From Gammaproteobacteria bacterium (GTDB lineage: Bacteria > Pseudomonadota > Gammaproteobacteria > Steroidobacterales > Foliamicaceae): a stretch of 64,000 nt of DNA. Made by a program: the position numbers and the translations under genes. The notes under the pieces are model-generated. The model was not told where the DNA came from. It made no database searches and saw nothing but the letters and a program-made list of their open reading frames with translations. Positions 1 through 8,695 of the stretch are shown one piece after another (positions within the stretch are counted from its first letter, which is position 1; every line of letters starts with the position of its first letter). The DNA is taken from NCBI GenBank assembly GCA_011523505.1, contig WTGP01000008.1:204345-268344 (forward strand). The letters run 5' to 3'.

Positions 1-1079
1 CTTCGGCCATGGGCAAGTCCCCGAACGACCTGCTTGCCTACACCCTGAGGGAGCCGATCGGCGTGGTGGGCGCGATCACGCCCTGGAACTATCCGTACGG
101 CATGGAAATGCTCAAGATCGCCCCGGTGCTGGCGGCCGGTTGCACGCTGGTTCTGAAACCCGCGGAAGACGCTCCCATCGCGGGCTTGCTGATGGCGGAG
201 ATTGCGCAGGAAGCCGGCTTCCCGGACGGTGTGTTCAACGTCGTAAACGGGCTCGGCGAAGAGGCCGGCGCCGCGCTGACCGCGCACGATGACGTGGACA
301 AGATCGCCTTTACCGGATCGACCGAGGTCGGACGGATCATCGTCAAGGCGGCGGCGGGCAACCTGAAGAAAGTATCGCTGGAACTGGGCGGCAAGTCCCC
401 GGTGTTCGTATTTCCGGATGCGGACCTGGCAAGCGCCGTGCCCGGCGTGGCCATGGCCGGCTTTCTGCTGTCCGGCCAGAATTGCGTGTGCGGCAGCCGT
501 CTGTTCGTGCACGAGAAGATCGCCGACGACCTGGCGGCGGGAATCGCCGAGTTCGCCGGCAGCATGCAGATCGGCCCCGGCTCGGACCCGGCCAACATGA
601 TCGGCCCGTTGATTACCGAGCGTCAGTGCGAGCGGGTCGAGGGAATGATTGCCCGTGCGGAGAAGGAAGGCGCGCGGCGGGTTTCCGGCGGAAATCGCGT
701 GGATCGCGACGGCTGGTTCATCGAACCGACACTGTTTACGGATTGCGAGCCGGACATGCAGATCGTTCGCGAAGAGGTTTTCGGCCCGGTGATTTCGATG
801 CAGACTTTCTCGGATGACGAGGACTTCGAGTCGCTGGCGGCGCGCGGCAACGACACGACCTACGGGCTGTCCGGCAGCGTCTGGACCCGCGACCTGGAAA
901 CGGCGATGCGCATGACCCGGCTGATCGACGCCGGCCAGGTGGGCGTGAACTGCCATGCGGCGATGGATCCCACGATGCCTTTCGGGGGCAACAAGCAGTC
1001 CGGCTGGGGGCGCGAATTCGGCGAAGCGGCGCTGGACCTCTACACCAAGACCAAGGCGGTCACGCTGTCCTGGTCCTGA
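1..1079 (+). CDS. Aldehyde dehydrogenase, NAD(P)-dependent (5' end outside window)
   Basis: Oxidises an aldehyde to the carboxylic acid with NAD(P). The frame is open from the first bases, so the ATG at position 9 is probably internal. About 356 residues are present of the usual roughly 490; the missing part is the start of the cofactor domain. Seen: PWNYP motif near the start, the general-base glutamate in LELGGKSP, and the nucleophile region GQNCVCGSR with a cysteine at the expected place plus a second two residues later. The C-terminal PFGGNKQSGWGRE is typical of the betaine-/phenylacetaldehyde-type branch. The substrate cannot be told. An alpha/beta hydrolase follows after 36 bases that are filled by a hairpin repeat. 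Confidence 0.93.
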   Translation, partial: SAMGKSPNDLLAYTLREPIGVVGAITPWNYPYGMEMLKIAPVLAAGCTLVLKPAEDAPIAGLLMAEIAQEAGFPDGVFNVVNGLGEEAGAALTAHDDVDKIAFTGSTEVGRIIVKAAAGNLKKVSLELGGKSPVFVFPDADLASAVPGVAMAGFLLSGQNCVCGSRLFVHEKIADDLAAGIAEFAGSMQIGPGSDPANMIGPLITERQCERVEGMIARAEKEGARRVSGGNRVDRDGWFIEPTLFTDCEPDMQIVREEVFGPVISMQTFSDDEDFESLAARGNDTTYGLSGSVWTRDLETAMRMTRLIDAGQVGVNCHAAMDPTMPFGGNKQSGWGREFGEAALDLYTKTKAVTLSWS

Positions 1080-1081
1080 AC

Positions 1082-1106
1082 CTGGGAGCGAGGGCGTCCC
1101 GCCCTC
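1082..1106 (+). repeat. Dispersed hairpin repeat, copy 1
   Basis: Begins CTGGGAGCGAG and contains a perfect 7-bp stem (GAGGGCG, loop TCC, CGCCCTC; 1090-1106). It fills the gap between the aldehyde dehydrogenase and the hydrolase. The same CTGGGAGCGAG start recurs at 18765, and inverted near 10999. The stem has no T-run, so it is not a classic intrinsic terminator. It behaves like a REP-type element. Confidence 0.6.
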
Positions 1107-1115
1107 GTTGCATTC

Positions 1116-1913
1116 GTGCCCCTGATTTCCACTGGTGATACTGAGCTTTTCGTTGAAGAGCGCGGCGAGGGCGATGTCCTGCTGCTGGTGGCGGGGCTGG
1201 GCGGCTCGGGGACGTTCTGGCGCAATCAGGTCGAGTATTTCTCGCCGCGCTACCGGGTCGTGACTTACGACCATCGTGGCGTGGGGCGCAGTCCGGAGGC
1301 GCCGCTGCACAGCAGCGTCGGCGAGATGGCGGACGACGCGCTGACGCTGATGGACGCGCTCGGAATCGACGCGGCGCACGTCGTCGGCCACTCGACCGGG
1401 GGCGCGATCGGGCAGCACCTGGCGCTGAGGGCGCCGGAGCGGGTCCAATCGCTGGTGCTCAGCTCGAGCTGGGCCGGGCCTACGCCGCTGTTCGTCGAAC
1501 TGTTCCAGCTCCGGCGCAAGATCCTGCTGGACGCCGGCGCCGAGAGTTACCTGTTCTCCGGGACCCTGCTGGTGACTCCGGCGTGGGCGATCGAGGACTC
1601 CTATCCGGGCAGGGACAGGATCGTCGCGGACCGTCTCAAGGTGTTTCCGGGGGTCGAGGCGGAACTGGGGAGGCTGAACGCGGTCATGACGCACGACCTG
1701 AGAGAGGAAATCCAGGAAATCCGCGTCCCGACCGGGGTCATATCCGCGAAAGACGATGTGCTCACGCCCCCGGGCATGGCGCGGGAACTGGCCGAACGGA
1801 TTCCCGGTGCGCGCCGGGTGATGCTGCCGGAAGGCGGGCACTTCTGCACGGTGACCGTCGCCGACCGCTACAACGACGAATTGTCCCGCCTGCTGCGGGA
1901 AATCAATACCTGA
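1116..1913 (+). CDS. Alpha/beta hydrolase
   Basis: Member of the alpha/beta-hydrolase fold (265 residues, normal length), cytoplasmic with no signal peptide. The triad is visible: nucleophile Ser in GHSTGG (about residue 92), acid in SAKDDVLTPP and His in PEGGHF near the C-terminus. The oxyanion region is VAGLGGSG. Similar proteins are annotated RutD-like, 3-oxoadipate enol-lactonase-like or simply hydrolase, and I cannot choose. The start is GTG with no obvious Shine-Dalgarno, because the hairpin repeat sits directly upstream. It may be co-transcribed with the aldehyde dehydrogenase. Confidence 0.85.
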   Translation: MPLISTGDTELFVEERGEGDVLLLVAGLGGSGTFWRNQVEYFSPRYRVVTYDHRGVGRSPEAPLHSSVGEMADDALTLMDALGIDAAHVVGHSTGGAIGQHLALRAPERVQSLVLSSSWAGPTPLFVELFQLRRKILLDAGAESYLFSGTLLVTPAWAIEDSYPGRDRIVADRLKVFPGVEAELGRLNAVMTHDLREEIQEIRVPTGVISAKDDVLTPPGMARELAERIPGARRVMLPEGGHFCTVTVADRYNDELSRLLREINT

Positions 1914-1929
1914 GACCGCGGCCGGAACT

Positions 1930-3219
1930 CTAATCCAGCACCGCTCCGTACAAGGACGTGCGCAGGGCCATCTCCAGGTCATCCTGGCCGGGGCCAAGGT
2001 ACTGGCTGAGCGCCACCGCAACGATGGCATTTTCCGGATCGACGAAATACGTGGTGTTGGCGAGACCGTCCCATTTGAATTCGCCACGCCCGCCGGCGAT
2101 GGCGTGATCGCCTCCTTCGGCGCGCACGCCGATGCTCAGGCCCCAGCCATAGCCGTCAAGCCGGGTCCACGGGTCGTTGTCGGCAAAGCGTCCCTGGGCG
2201 TACCAGTTGAGCGGGCCCTGGTCCGGGGTGAGGTGGTTGCGGGTCATCAACGCGACGGTGTCGGTCTTGAGGACGCGCGTGCCGTCGAGCTGACCCCCGT
2301 TCAGCAGCATTTGCGCCACGCGGAGGTAATCCATGGCCGTCCCGGCGAGACCGCCGCCGCCTGAGAAGATGGTTTCGCCGTCGCGGAAGGAATTGATGTT
2401 GGGCACGCGCGGCGTGGCGTTCACCAGACCGCCATCTTCGCCGGGAGCGTAAACCTCGGCCATGCGGTGCCAATCGTCGTCGGGCACCGTGAAACCCATG
2501 TCCCTGAGGCCGAGGGGATCAAACAACCGTTCCTGCAGAAATGCGTCGTAGGGGCGGCCCGACCAGATCTCCACCAATCGCCCGAGCACGTCGCTGGAGA
2601 AACCGTAGTACCAGCGGGCGCCCGGCTGAAACAGCAGCGGACGGGTGGCGAGATAGTCCACGCCCTCCTTGATGGTCAAACCGGGCCACAACGTTTTCTC
2701 GAACGTCACCTCGAGAGAGGGATCGTAATCGAAGGGATAACCGAGACCGGACGTATAGGTCAGCAGGTGATAAATGGTGAGCGGCGTGGCTTGCGGTTCG
2801 GTTTCCGTGCCCTTGCGGTCTTTCAGCACCGGCGTGTCGGCGAAGGCCGGGATGTACTTTGAAACCGGATCGTCGAGGTCAAACCGGCCCTCTTCGTAAT
2901 TGATCATCACGGCGATCGTCGTGATGGTGCGCGTCATGGAGTAATAGCGAAACAGGGAGTCCGTCTCCATGGGCAGGCCATCTTCCCTGTTGCGGTGCCC
3001 CGTCGCCTTGAGGGTGACCAGCTTGCCGTCCTTGGCCACTGCCCAGACCACGCCGGCGCGCCGGTCGGTCTCCACCAGCGTCGTCATGGCCTTCTCAAGG
3101 TGGTCCAGGGCCAGGGGGGAAAGACCCACGTCCCGCGGGTCCGCTGGCTCCATCGCCACGGAAACGCCTGTCGCAAAAAGAGCGCAGACAAGCGCGAGAG
3201 GTGTCAGCAGGCGTTTCAT
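1930..3219 (-). CDS. Secreted beta-lactamase-family serine hydrolase paralogue A (SxxR variant)
   Basis: Class C beta-lactamase/EstB-like fold protein of 429 residues. The start at 3219 is chosen because GGAG lies 6 bases upstream and a signal peptide follows at once (MKRLLTPLALVCALF). Family landmarks are present: LFRYYSMTRTIT (nucleophile Ser), a Tyr in WYYGFSSDVLG, and a C-terminal KWDGLANTTYFVDP. The catalytic SxxK reads S-M-T-R: the lysine codon is CGC. The C-terminal glycine motif, commonly GAAGT in EstB relatives, is GLANTT. It is the last gene of the leftward operon, 19 bases after its paralogue. Either the base is supplied differently or the protein binds rather than cleaves; substrate unknown. 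Confidence 0.85.
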   Translation of the reverse strand: MKRLLTPLALVCALFATGVSVAMEPADPRDVGLSPLALDHLEKAMTTLVETDRRAGVVWAVAKDGKLVTLKATGHRNREDGLPMETDSLFRYYSMTRTITTIAVMINYEEGRFDLDDPVSKYIPAFADTPVLKDRKGTETEPQATPLTIYHLLTYTSGLGYPFDYDPSLEVTFEKTLWPGLTIKEGVDYLATRPLLFQPGARWYYGFSSDVLGRLVEIWSGRPYDAFLQERLFDPLGLRDMGFTVPDDDWHRMAEVYAPGEDGGLVNATPRVPNINSFRDGETIFSGGGGLAGTAMDYLRVAQMLLNGGQLDGTRVLKTDTVALMTRNHLTPDQGPLNWYAQGRFADNDPWTRLDGYGWGLSIGVRAEGGDHAIAGGRGEFKWDGLANTTYFVDPENAIVAVALSQYLGPGQDDLEMALRTSLYGAVLD

Positions 3220-3238
3220 GATCTGCTCCGAAGCGGAC

Positions 3239-4522
3239 TTAATCCGCGAGCGCACCGTAAACCCCTTCGCGCAGGCGGAAGACCAGCTCGTCGGAGTCGG
3301 GACCGAGATATTGAGTCATGGCCACGGCAACGATGTTTTCGACCGGATCGAAGAAATAGGTGGTGTTGGCCAAACCGCCCCACACCAGGTCCCCCGGCGA
3401 GCCGGGCACTGTATGTACGCCGTCAGCCAGACGCACGCCGATGGCCAGGCCCCAAGCGTATCCGGCAAAGGGTCTGGGCGGCTCAAAACCGTCGCCGAAG
3501 GAAACCGTCCCCTGGGTCGGCCCCAGGGCATTGGCGCCCATTTCCGCCACGGTCCCGGCCTTGAGAATGCGTTCCCCGTCCAGCTCGCCGCCGTTCAGGA
3601 TCATCTGACCGAAACGCAGATAGTCGGGCACCGTCGAAACGAGGCCGCCGCCGGCGGAGAAAAAGATGCCCGGTTCCGTATAGGAACTGGAGGGCGGGGC
3701 GTCGCGGCGCACTAGGGCGCCGGTGTCGTCGGGCCCATACACCATGGCCAGGCGGTCATTGGATCCCCGGCGGACCCAATACCCCGTGTCCTTCATGCCC
3801 AGGGGCACGAACAAACGATGGTCAAGGAAATCGTTGAGGTCGCTTCCCGACACCTTTTCCGCCAGGGCCCCGAGCACATCGGAATGAAAGCCGTAAATCC
3901 ACTTCTCGCCGGGCTGGGCCAGAAGTGGATAAGTGGACAGCTTGGCGACCATGTCCTCAAGGGTGTGTTCGAGCGACAGGATCTCCCGCTGTTCAATGCC
4001 GACGCCGGCGGGCCAGTGGCGGGCATAGCCCAGACCGGCGGTGTAATTGAACAAGTGCCGGATGGTCATGGGCGGGTCCTGCGGCACGGTGCGCACGACC
4101 TGGCCACGGCGCATTTCCGCAATCACCGGCATCGCGGCGATCTCCGGCAGGTAATTGGCAACGGGGTCGTCCAGACCCACGGAACCGTTGTCCACGAGCG
4201 TGAGGATGGCGGCGGCGGTGACCGCCCGGCTTTGGGAATAGATCCGGAACACGGTGTCCGCCTCCATCGGAAGGCCTGCTTCGCGGTCGCGGTATCCGTG
4301 AGCTTCCAGTTGCACCAGCTTGCCGTCTTTCGCCACGCCCCACACGACGCCGGCGCGGCGGCCTTCGTCGACCAGACCGCGCATGGACGCCGCCAGCGCG
4401 TCCAGACCCGACCCCTTCATCCCCACATCGGCGGGTTGGGCGCGCGGCAGCGGGTCCTGCGCAAAGGCGGTCGCCGCTCCAAGCACGACGGCCAGGGCGG
4501 CACAGAAGATCAAGCGTTTCAT
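3239..4522 (-). CDS. Secreted beta-lactamase-family serine hydrolase paralogue B (SxxR variant)
   Basis: 427 residues, clearly a tandem paralogue of the neighbouring gene. Start 4522 has AAGGA about 8 bases upstream and opens a signal peptide ending near AFA-QDP. Motifs in order: VFRIYSQSRAVT (Ser present, SxxK again read as SxxR, codon CGG), the Tyr region WIYGFHSDVLG, and VWGGLANTTYFFDP at the C-terminus. Both copies share the same Lys-to-Arg change and the same LANTT motif, so this is a conserved feature of the pair and not a sequencing slip. It lies 41 bases downstream of the MFS gene. A periplasmic or lipid-facing esterase/peptidase-like role is inferred from the fold only. Confidence 0.85.
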   Translation of the reverse strand: MKRLIFCAALAVVLGAATAFAQDPLPRAQPADVGMKGSGLDALAASMRGLVDEGRRAGVVWGVAKDGKLVQLEAHGYRDREAGLPMEADTVFRIYSQSRAVTAAAILTLVDNGSVGLDDPVANYLPEIAAMPVIAEMRRGQVVRTVPQDPPMTIRHLFNYTAGLGYARHWPAGVGIEQREILSLEHTLEDMVAKLSTYPLLAQPGEKWIYGFHSDVLGALAEKVSGSDLNDFLDHRLFVPLGMKDTGYWVRRGSNDRLAMVYGPDDTGALVRRDAPPSSSYTEPGIFFSAGGGLVSTVPDYLRFGQMILNGGELDGERILKAGTVAEMGANALGPTQGTVSFGDGFEPPRPFAGYAWGLAIGVRLADGVHTVPGSPGDLVWGGLANTTYFFDPVENIVAVAMTQYLGPDSDELVFRLREGVYGALAD

Positions 4523-4563
4523 TGTTCCGATCCTTGAGGTTTCTTTCTCGTGGAATATCCGGG

Positions 4564-5898
4564 TCAGGTCGAGGCGTCGGCCAGTTGCTCGCGCAAGGGC
4601 CGCCATCCGGACAGCGTGAGCAGGCTACCGATCGCCAGGAGCAGCGGCACCGAGATCATCAGCGACCATCCCACGGCGGCGTCATCGGCGAATACCCGGT
4701 CGGTGAACTGGGCGACCAGCCAGGGCCCGCCGGCCTGGCCCAGAATGTTAGCAACCAGGAGGTAGAACGCGACGAGCTGGGCGCGGAACTGCGGGGGCGA
4801 GACCATCGGTAGCGCCGCGACGCCGCCGCCGAACGGTACGGCGCCGAACAGCACGGCCGGCGCGAGCAATGCGACGGCCACCATCGGATCGGACGCCAGG
4901 GGGATCGCCACGGCAAAGGGCATTGCCAGCAGCCCGCCGAAGGTGGAGGTCTTGAGATTGGCGTCGCGATGGCCGCGCGCCTGCATGGCGTCCGTAAGCC
5001 AACCGCCGCCCACGACGCCGATCGTGGCGCATACGAGGAACACGAAGCCCTGGGCGTAACCGATGTCTCCCGCCGACCAGCCATGGGTGCGAATGAAGTA
5101 CGCCGGGATCCAGGCGCCGAGCGCGAACTGGGCCGCGGCCAGAAACGAAATGCCGCCGTAGATCGACAGGAACAGGCGGCGGTTGTTGCCGACATAGCGC
5201 AGGGCCTCCAGGAAGCCGCGCCGGTATTCCCGCGAGCTTTGCTGACTGGAAGGCGCGGCGCGCCGGGGCGGCTCCCGCACCGACAGAAAAAACCAGATGG
5301 CGGCCGGAATGCCGGGCAAGGCGCCAAGGATGAACACGGCCTGCCACAGGCGCAGCGGTCCGAAAAACGGCAGCGAGATTCCGTCGGTGGCCTGGATCGC
5401 GTTGACGATGTATCCGCCCACCATCAGCGCGATGCCCGATCCGAAGAAACTGGACGCGGTAAAGACGCTGACGGGCCGCGCCAGCCGCCTGGGCTTGAAG
5501 AAGTCGGCCAGCAGGGAAAAGCCCGCGGGCGTCAGCACGGCCTCGCCCACACCCACCATCATCCGGGCGAAGAACAACTGCGCGTAGGTCTGCGCCAGGC
5601 CACAGCAGATGGCCGCGACCGTCCAGGCGCAGATTCCGGCCGTGATCAGCAGGCGCCGGTTGGTGCTGTCGGCGATTCGCCCCAGCGGAATCGCCACAAG
5701 CGCGTAGAAGACCGCGAAGGCAAAGCCCTGCAGGAGGCTGATCTGGGTGTCGCTGACCAGCAGGTCGTCCTTGATGTACTCCACCAGCAGGTTGATGATC
5801 TGCCGGTCGATGAACGCCACCACGCCGCACACGCACAGCACGAAAACCACGTACCAGCCGTAGCCTTCCCCGGAAAGCCTGCCGCTGCCGGTATTCAT
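4564..5898 (-). CDS. MFS transporter
   Basis: Major facilitator superfamily permease of 444 residues with about 12 hydrophobic segments. Seen: FIDRQIINLLVEYIKDDL after the first membrane segment, a type of sequence common in spinster-like/hexuronate-like MFS proteins, and the loop PLGRIADSTNRR matching the GRxxD family motif between helices 2 and 3. The ATG at 5898 overlaps the stop of the acyl-CoA synthetase (ATGA), which fixes the start and implies translational coupling. Longer in-frame extensions upstream run inside the synthetase and are not real. Context suggests it imports the organic acid that the synthetase activates; the direction and substrate are inference. Confidence 0.9.
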   Translation of the reverse strand: MNTGSGRLSGEGYGWYVVFVLCVCGVVAFIDRQIINLLVEYIKDDLLVSDTQISLLQGFAFAVFYALVAIPLGRIADSTNRRLLITAGICAWTVAAICCGLAQTYAQLFFARMMVGVGEAVLTPAGFSLLADFFKPRRLARPVSVFTASSFFGSGIALMVGGYIVNAIQATDGISLPFFGPLRLWQAVFILGALPGIPAAIWFFLSVREPPRRAAPSSQQSSREYRRGFLEALRYVGNNRRLFLSIYGGISFLAAAQFALGAWIPAYFIRTHGWSAGDIGYAQGFVFLVCATIGVVGGGWLTDAMQARGHRDANLKTSTFGGLLAMPFAVAIPLASDPMVAVALLAPAVLFGAVPFGGGVAALPMVSPPQFRAQLVAFYLLVANILGQAGGPWLVAQFTDRVFADDAAVGWSLMISVPLLLAIGSLLTLSGWRPLREQLADAST

Positions 5899-7784
5899 TC
5901 GGCGCGGATTCCGGCGCTCAGCAGGCTGGATTCGATTTCTCCCAGGATGGCGGGGTCGTCGATGGTGGGCGGGAACGCGTACTCCACGCCATCGGCGATC
6001 TTCGCCAGCACACCGCGCAGGACCTTGCCCGAGCGCGTCTTGGGCAACCGGTCCACGACCAGTGCCTTGCGGAAGGCCGCCACCGGGCCGATATGCTCCC
6101 GTATCAGGGCGATGCATTCCTGCACCACCGTGCCCTCGTCGCGCGCGATCCCGGACTTCAGGCACAGGAACCCCAGCGGAACCTGCCCTTTCAGCGCGTC
6201 GGCAATGCCGGTCACGGCGCATTCGGCCACGTCCGGATGCATCGCCAGCACTTCCTCGAGCGCGCCGGTCGAAAGGCGGTGGCCGGCCACGTTGATGACG
6301 TCGTCGGTCCGGGTCATCACGTAGAGATAGCCTTCGGCGTCCATATAACCGGCGTCGCCGGTCGTATAGCAGCCGTCGTAGTCGCTCAGATAGGTCTCAC
6401 GGAAGCGGTCGTCGGCCTGCCAGAGTGTCGGAAGAGCGCCCGGCGGCAGCGGAAGGCGGCAAACGATGGAACCCGTTTCTCCGGCCGGCACTTCGGCGCC
6501 GTTCTCGTCCAGCACCCGCACGTCCCACCCCGGAAGCGCCTTGCCGGCGGAGCCCGCCTTCACCTTGAACAGGCCCTCGCCCAAGAGGTTCCCGGCCACC
6601 GCCCATCCGGTCTCGGTCTGCCACCAGTGGTCGATGACCGGCACGCCGAGAACCTGGCCGGACCATTCCAGCGTGTCCGGGTCGCAGCGCTCGCCGGCGA
6701 GGAACAGCGCGCGCAGCGTTCCCAGGTCGTACCGTTGCGCCTGTTCCAGCGCGGGGTCCTCGCGCTTGATGGCGCGTATCGCCGTAGGCGCGGTGAACAG
6801 CGCGTTGACTCCGTGCTGGCCGATGACGCGCCAGAAGGCGCCGGCGTCGGGCGTTCCGACCGGCTTGCCTTCGTAAAGAATGGACGTTGCCCCCGCCAGC
6901 AGGGGCGCGTAAACGATGTAGGAATGCCCCACGACCCAGCCGATGTCCGACGCCGCCCAGAACACGTCGCCCGGCGAGATGCCGTACAGCGCTTTCATCG
7001 ACCAGTGCAGCGCAACGGCGTGCCCGCCGTTGTCGCGCACGATCCCCTTCGGCTGCCCTGTGGTGCCGGAGGTGTAGAGGATATAAAGCGGATCGGTCGC
7101 CTGCACGGGCACGCAGTCGGCGGGCTTCGCGTCACGCAGGAAATCCTTCCAGTCCACGTCGCGGCCCGGCTTCAGTTCCGCCCGCAACTCCGGCCGCTGC
7201 AACAGAACGACGAGTTCCGGCGCATGATCGGCCTGGGCCAGCGCGTCGTCGAGCAGCGGCTTGTAGGCCACGACACGATTGGGTTCCAGGCCGCAGCTGG
7301 CGGTAAGAACGATTTTTGGCCGCGCCTGGGAAATCCGCGTGGCCAGCTCGCGGGCGGCGAAACCTCCGAAGACCACCGAATGGATCGCGCCCAGCCGCGC
7401 GCAGGCCAGCATTGCCATCACCGACTCCGGGACCATGGGCATGTAGATCAGCGCCCGGTCGCCTCGCCCGAGGCCCGCCGCCTGCATTGCGCCGGCCAGT
7501 TCCGCCACATGGTCGCGAAGTTCGGCGTAGGTGAAGCGGCGAACCGCCCCGGTCATCGCACTGTCGTAAATCAGCGCCGTTCTGTCCGCCGCCCCGGAAT
7601 CCGCATGCCGGTCCAGCGCGTTGTAACAGGTGTTCAGCTCGGCGCCTGGAAACCACCGTCCGACCGGCGAACCGCGGTCACGGACCTCGCCCCACCTTCC
7701 GGTCCAGTCAATGCCTTCCGCCGCCTTGGCCCAGAACTCCTCCGGACCGGCCAGCCATTGCTGCCGAACGCTGTCATAAGACAT
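5895..7784 (-). CDS. prpE: Propionyl-CoA synthetase-type acyl-CoA ligase
   Basis: AMP-forming acyl-CoA synthetase (629 residues, the length of PrpE): acid + ATP + CoA gives acyl-CoA + AMP + PPi. Domains in order: N-terminal ACAS-type extension (EEFWAKAAEGIDWTGRW), P-loop YTSGTTGQPKG (about residues 236-246), adenylate motif DHWWQTETGW, hinge TGDAGYMDAEGYLYVMTRTDD, and the C-terminal catalytic lysine in PKTRSGKVLR. Overall architecture resembles PrpE more than acetyl-CoA synthetase, but chain-length preference cannot be read from sequence. GGGAG precedes the ATG. It is coupled to the MFS transporter downstream and lies 32 bases after the SnoaL-like gene. Confidence 0.88.
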   Translation of the reverse strand: MSYDSVRQQWLAGPEEFWAKAAEGIDWTGRWGEVRDRGSPVGRWFPGAELNTCYNALDRHADSGAADRTALIYDSAMTGAVRRFTYAELRDHVAELAGAMQAAGLGRGDRALIYMPMVPESVMAMLACARLGAIHSVVFGGFAARELATRISQARPKIVLTASCGLEPNRVVAYKPLLDDALAQADHAPELVVLLQRPELRAELKPGRDVDWKDFLRDAKPADCVPVQATDPLYILYTSGTTGQPKGIVRDNGGHAVALHWSMKALYGISPGDVFWAASDIGWVVGHSYIVYAPLLAGATSILYEGKPVGTPDAGAFWRVIGQHGVNALFTAPTAIRAIKREDPALEQAQRYDLGTLRALFLAGERCDPDTLEWSGQVLGVPVIDHWWQTETGWAVAGNLLGEGLFKVKAGSAGKALPGWDVRVLDENGAEVPAGETGSIVCRLPLPPGALPTLWQADDRFRETYLSDYDGCYTTGDAGYMDAEGYLYVMTRTDDVINVAGHRLSTGALEEVLAMHPDVAECAVTGIADALKGQVPLGFLCLKSGIARDEGTVVQECIALIREHIGPVAAFRKALVVDRLPKTRSGKVLRGVLAKIADGVEYAFPPTIDDPAILGEIESSLLSAGIRAE

Positions 7785-7816
7785 ACCCGTTTACGCTCCC
7801 TGCGACGCAATAGGCG

Positions 7817-8695
7817 TCAATTTGTCGCTGAAGCCGGCGCGCGGGTCCGCCCCATCGCGCCCAGGAGTCTCCATTCGCCGGACTCGAACGCCCAGATGTG
7901 CGTGATCTCGAAATGCTGGTCCACCGGCTCCCCGCCCGGCATGCGGGTCCGGTGGGTGCCGTAGTAAATCACTGCCGTATTGCCGGAGAACGCAATGTCG
8001 CCGAACTCCATGGTCAGTTCTTCCTGATCGATTCCACGCATCTGCTCGACCCCGGCCCGCAGCTGGTCAATCCCGGACGGCTTTTGCCAACCGGGGGGCC
8101 AGCCCAAATAGTGCTCCGAAGCGTTATCTACGTAGTACTGCAGGTCACCCTGTCCACGGGCTGCATAGATCGCCTGCTCCTTCTCCCAGATCTCCGCTGT
8201 CGCTTGCTCCCGGTCGTAGCCCGGTGACGTGTAGCGTCCCAGGGCGCCCAGCAGTTTCCAATCGTCCGCCTCCCGAACCCAGACATGGGCGATGTCCGCC
8301 GTCTGGTCTACCGGTTCTCCATCGGGCAGGCGTGTCTTGTGCGTACTGTAGTAGATCACCGCGGTGTTGCCGGAAAAAGTGATGTCGCCGAACTCCATGG
8401 CGATCTCTTCCTGGTCCTTGCCGCGCATCTGCTCGGCGCGCTCGCGCAACTGCTCGACTCCGAGCGGGTCCGGCGAGCCCGGCGGCCAGCCCATGTAGTC
8501 CCCCGCCGTAAAGCCAACGTAGACCCCGAGGTCGCCGCGGCTCCTTCCCGCGAAAATCGCCTGCTCCTTCTCCCAGATCTCATCCCTGGCGGCCGCCCGG
8601 TCGTATTCCACGTTACCCGACGGCGGTCCGGCGCAGGCCGCGACAAGCATTGTCAGCAGCGGGATGGCCGCGCTACCCCCGAAATACTTCGTCAC
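7817..8695 (-). CDS. Lipoprotein with two tandem SnoaL/DUF4440-like domains
   Basis: Predicted lipoprotein of 292 residues. The GTG start at 8695 is chosen because it overlaps the upstream TAG by one base (TAGTG), has GGGGAGAA upstream, and gives a signal peptide with lipobox VAAC-A. The mature part is an internal duplication with a period of 387 bases (129 residues): both halves carry EIWEKEQAI, GWPPG or similar, MEFGDI, FSGNTAVIYY and GEPVDQ, and end in a W-rich strand. The fold is probably NTF2/SnoaL-like. Such domains can be enzymes or ligand binders, and no catalytic residue is evident. It sits second in the cupin-to-hydrolase operon. Confidence 0.75.
   Translation of the reverse strand: MTKYFGGSAAIPLLTMLVAACAGPPSGNVEYDRAAARDEIWEKEQAIFAGRSRGDLGVYVGFTAGDYMGWPPGSPDPLGVEQLRERAEQMRGKDQEEIAMEFGDITFSGNTAVIYYSTHKTRLPDGEPVDQTADIAHVWVREADDWKLLGALGRYTSPGYDREQATAEIWEKEQAIYAARGQGDLQYYVDNASEHYLGWPPGWQKPSGIDQLRAGVEQMRGIDQEELTMEFGDIAFSGNTAVIYYGTHRTRMPGGEPVDQHFEITHIWAFESGEWRLLGAMGRTRAPASATN

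Noticed and set aside
2926..2950. Sequencing error as cause of SxxR in a hydrolase
   Set aside because: The change needs two base differences from a Lys codon (CGC, CGG against AAG/AAA) and is present in both paralogues.
6093..7964. 623-codon plus-strand frame, with similar long frames at 4969-6324, 12883-15159 and 50816-52681
   Set aside because: All lie opposite well-conserved genes (prpE-type, MFS, hyuA, pheT) and lack any recognisable domain.
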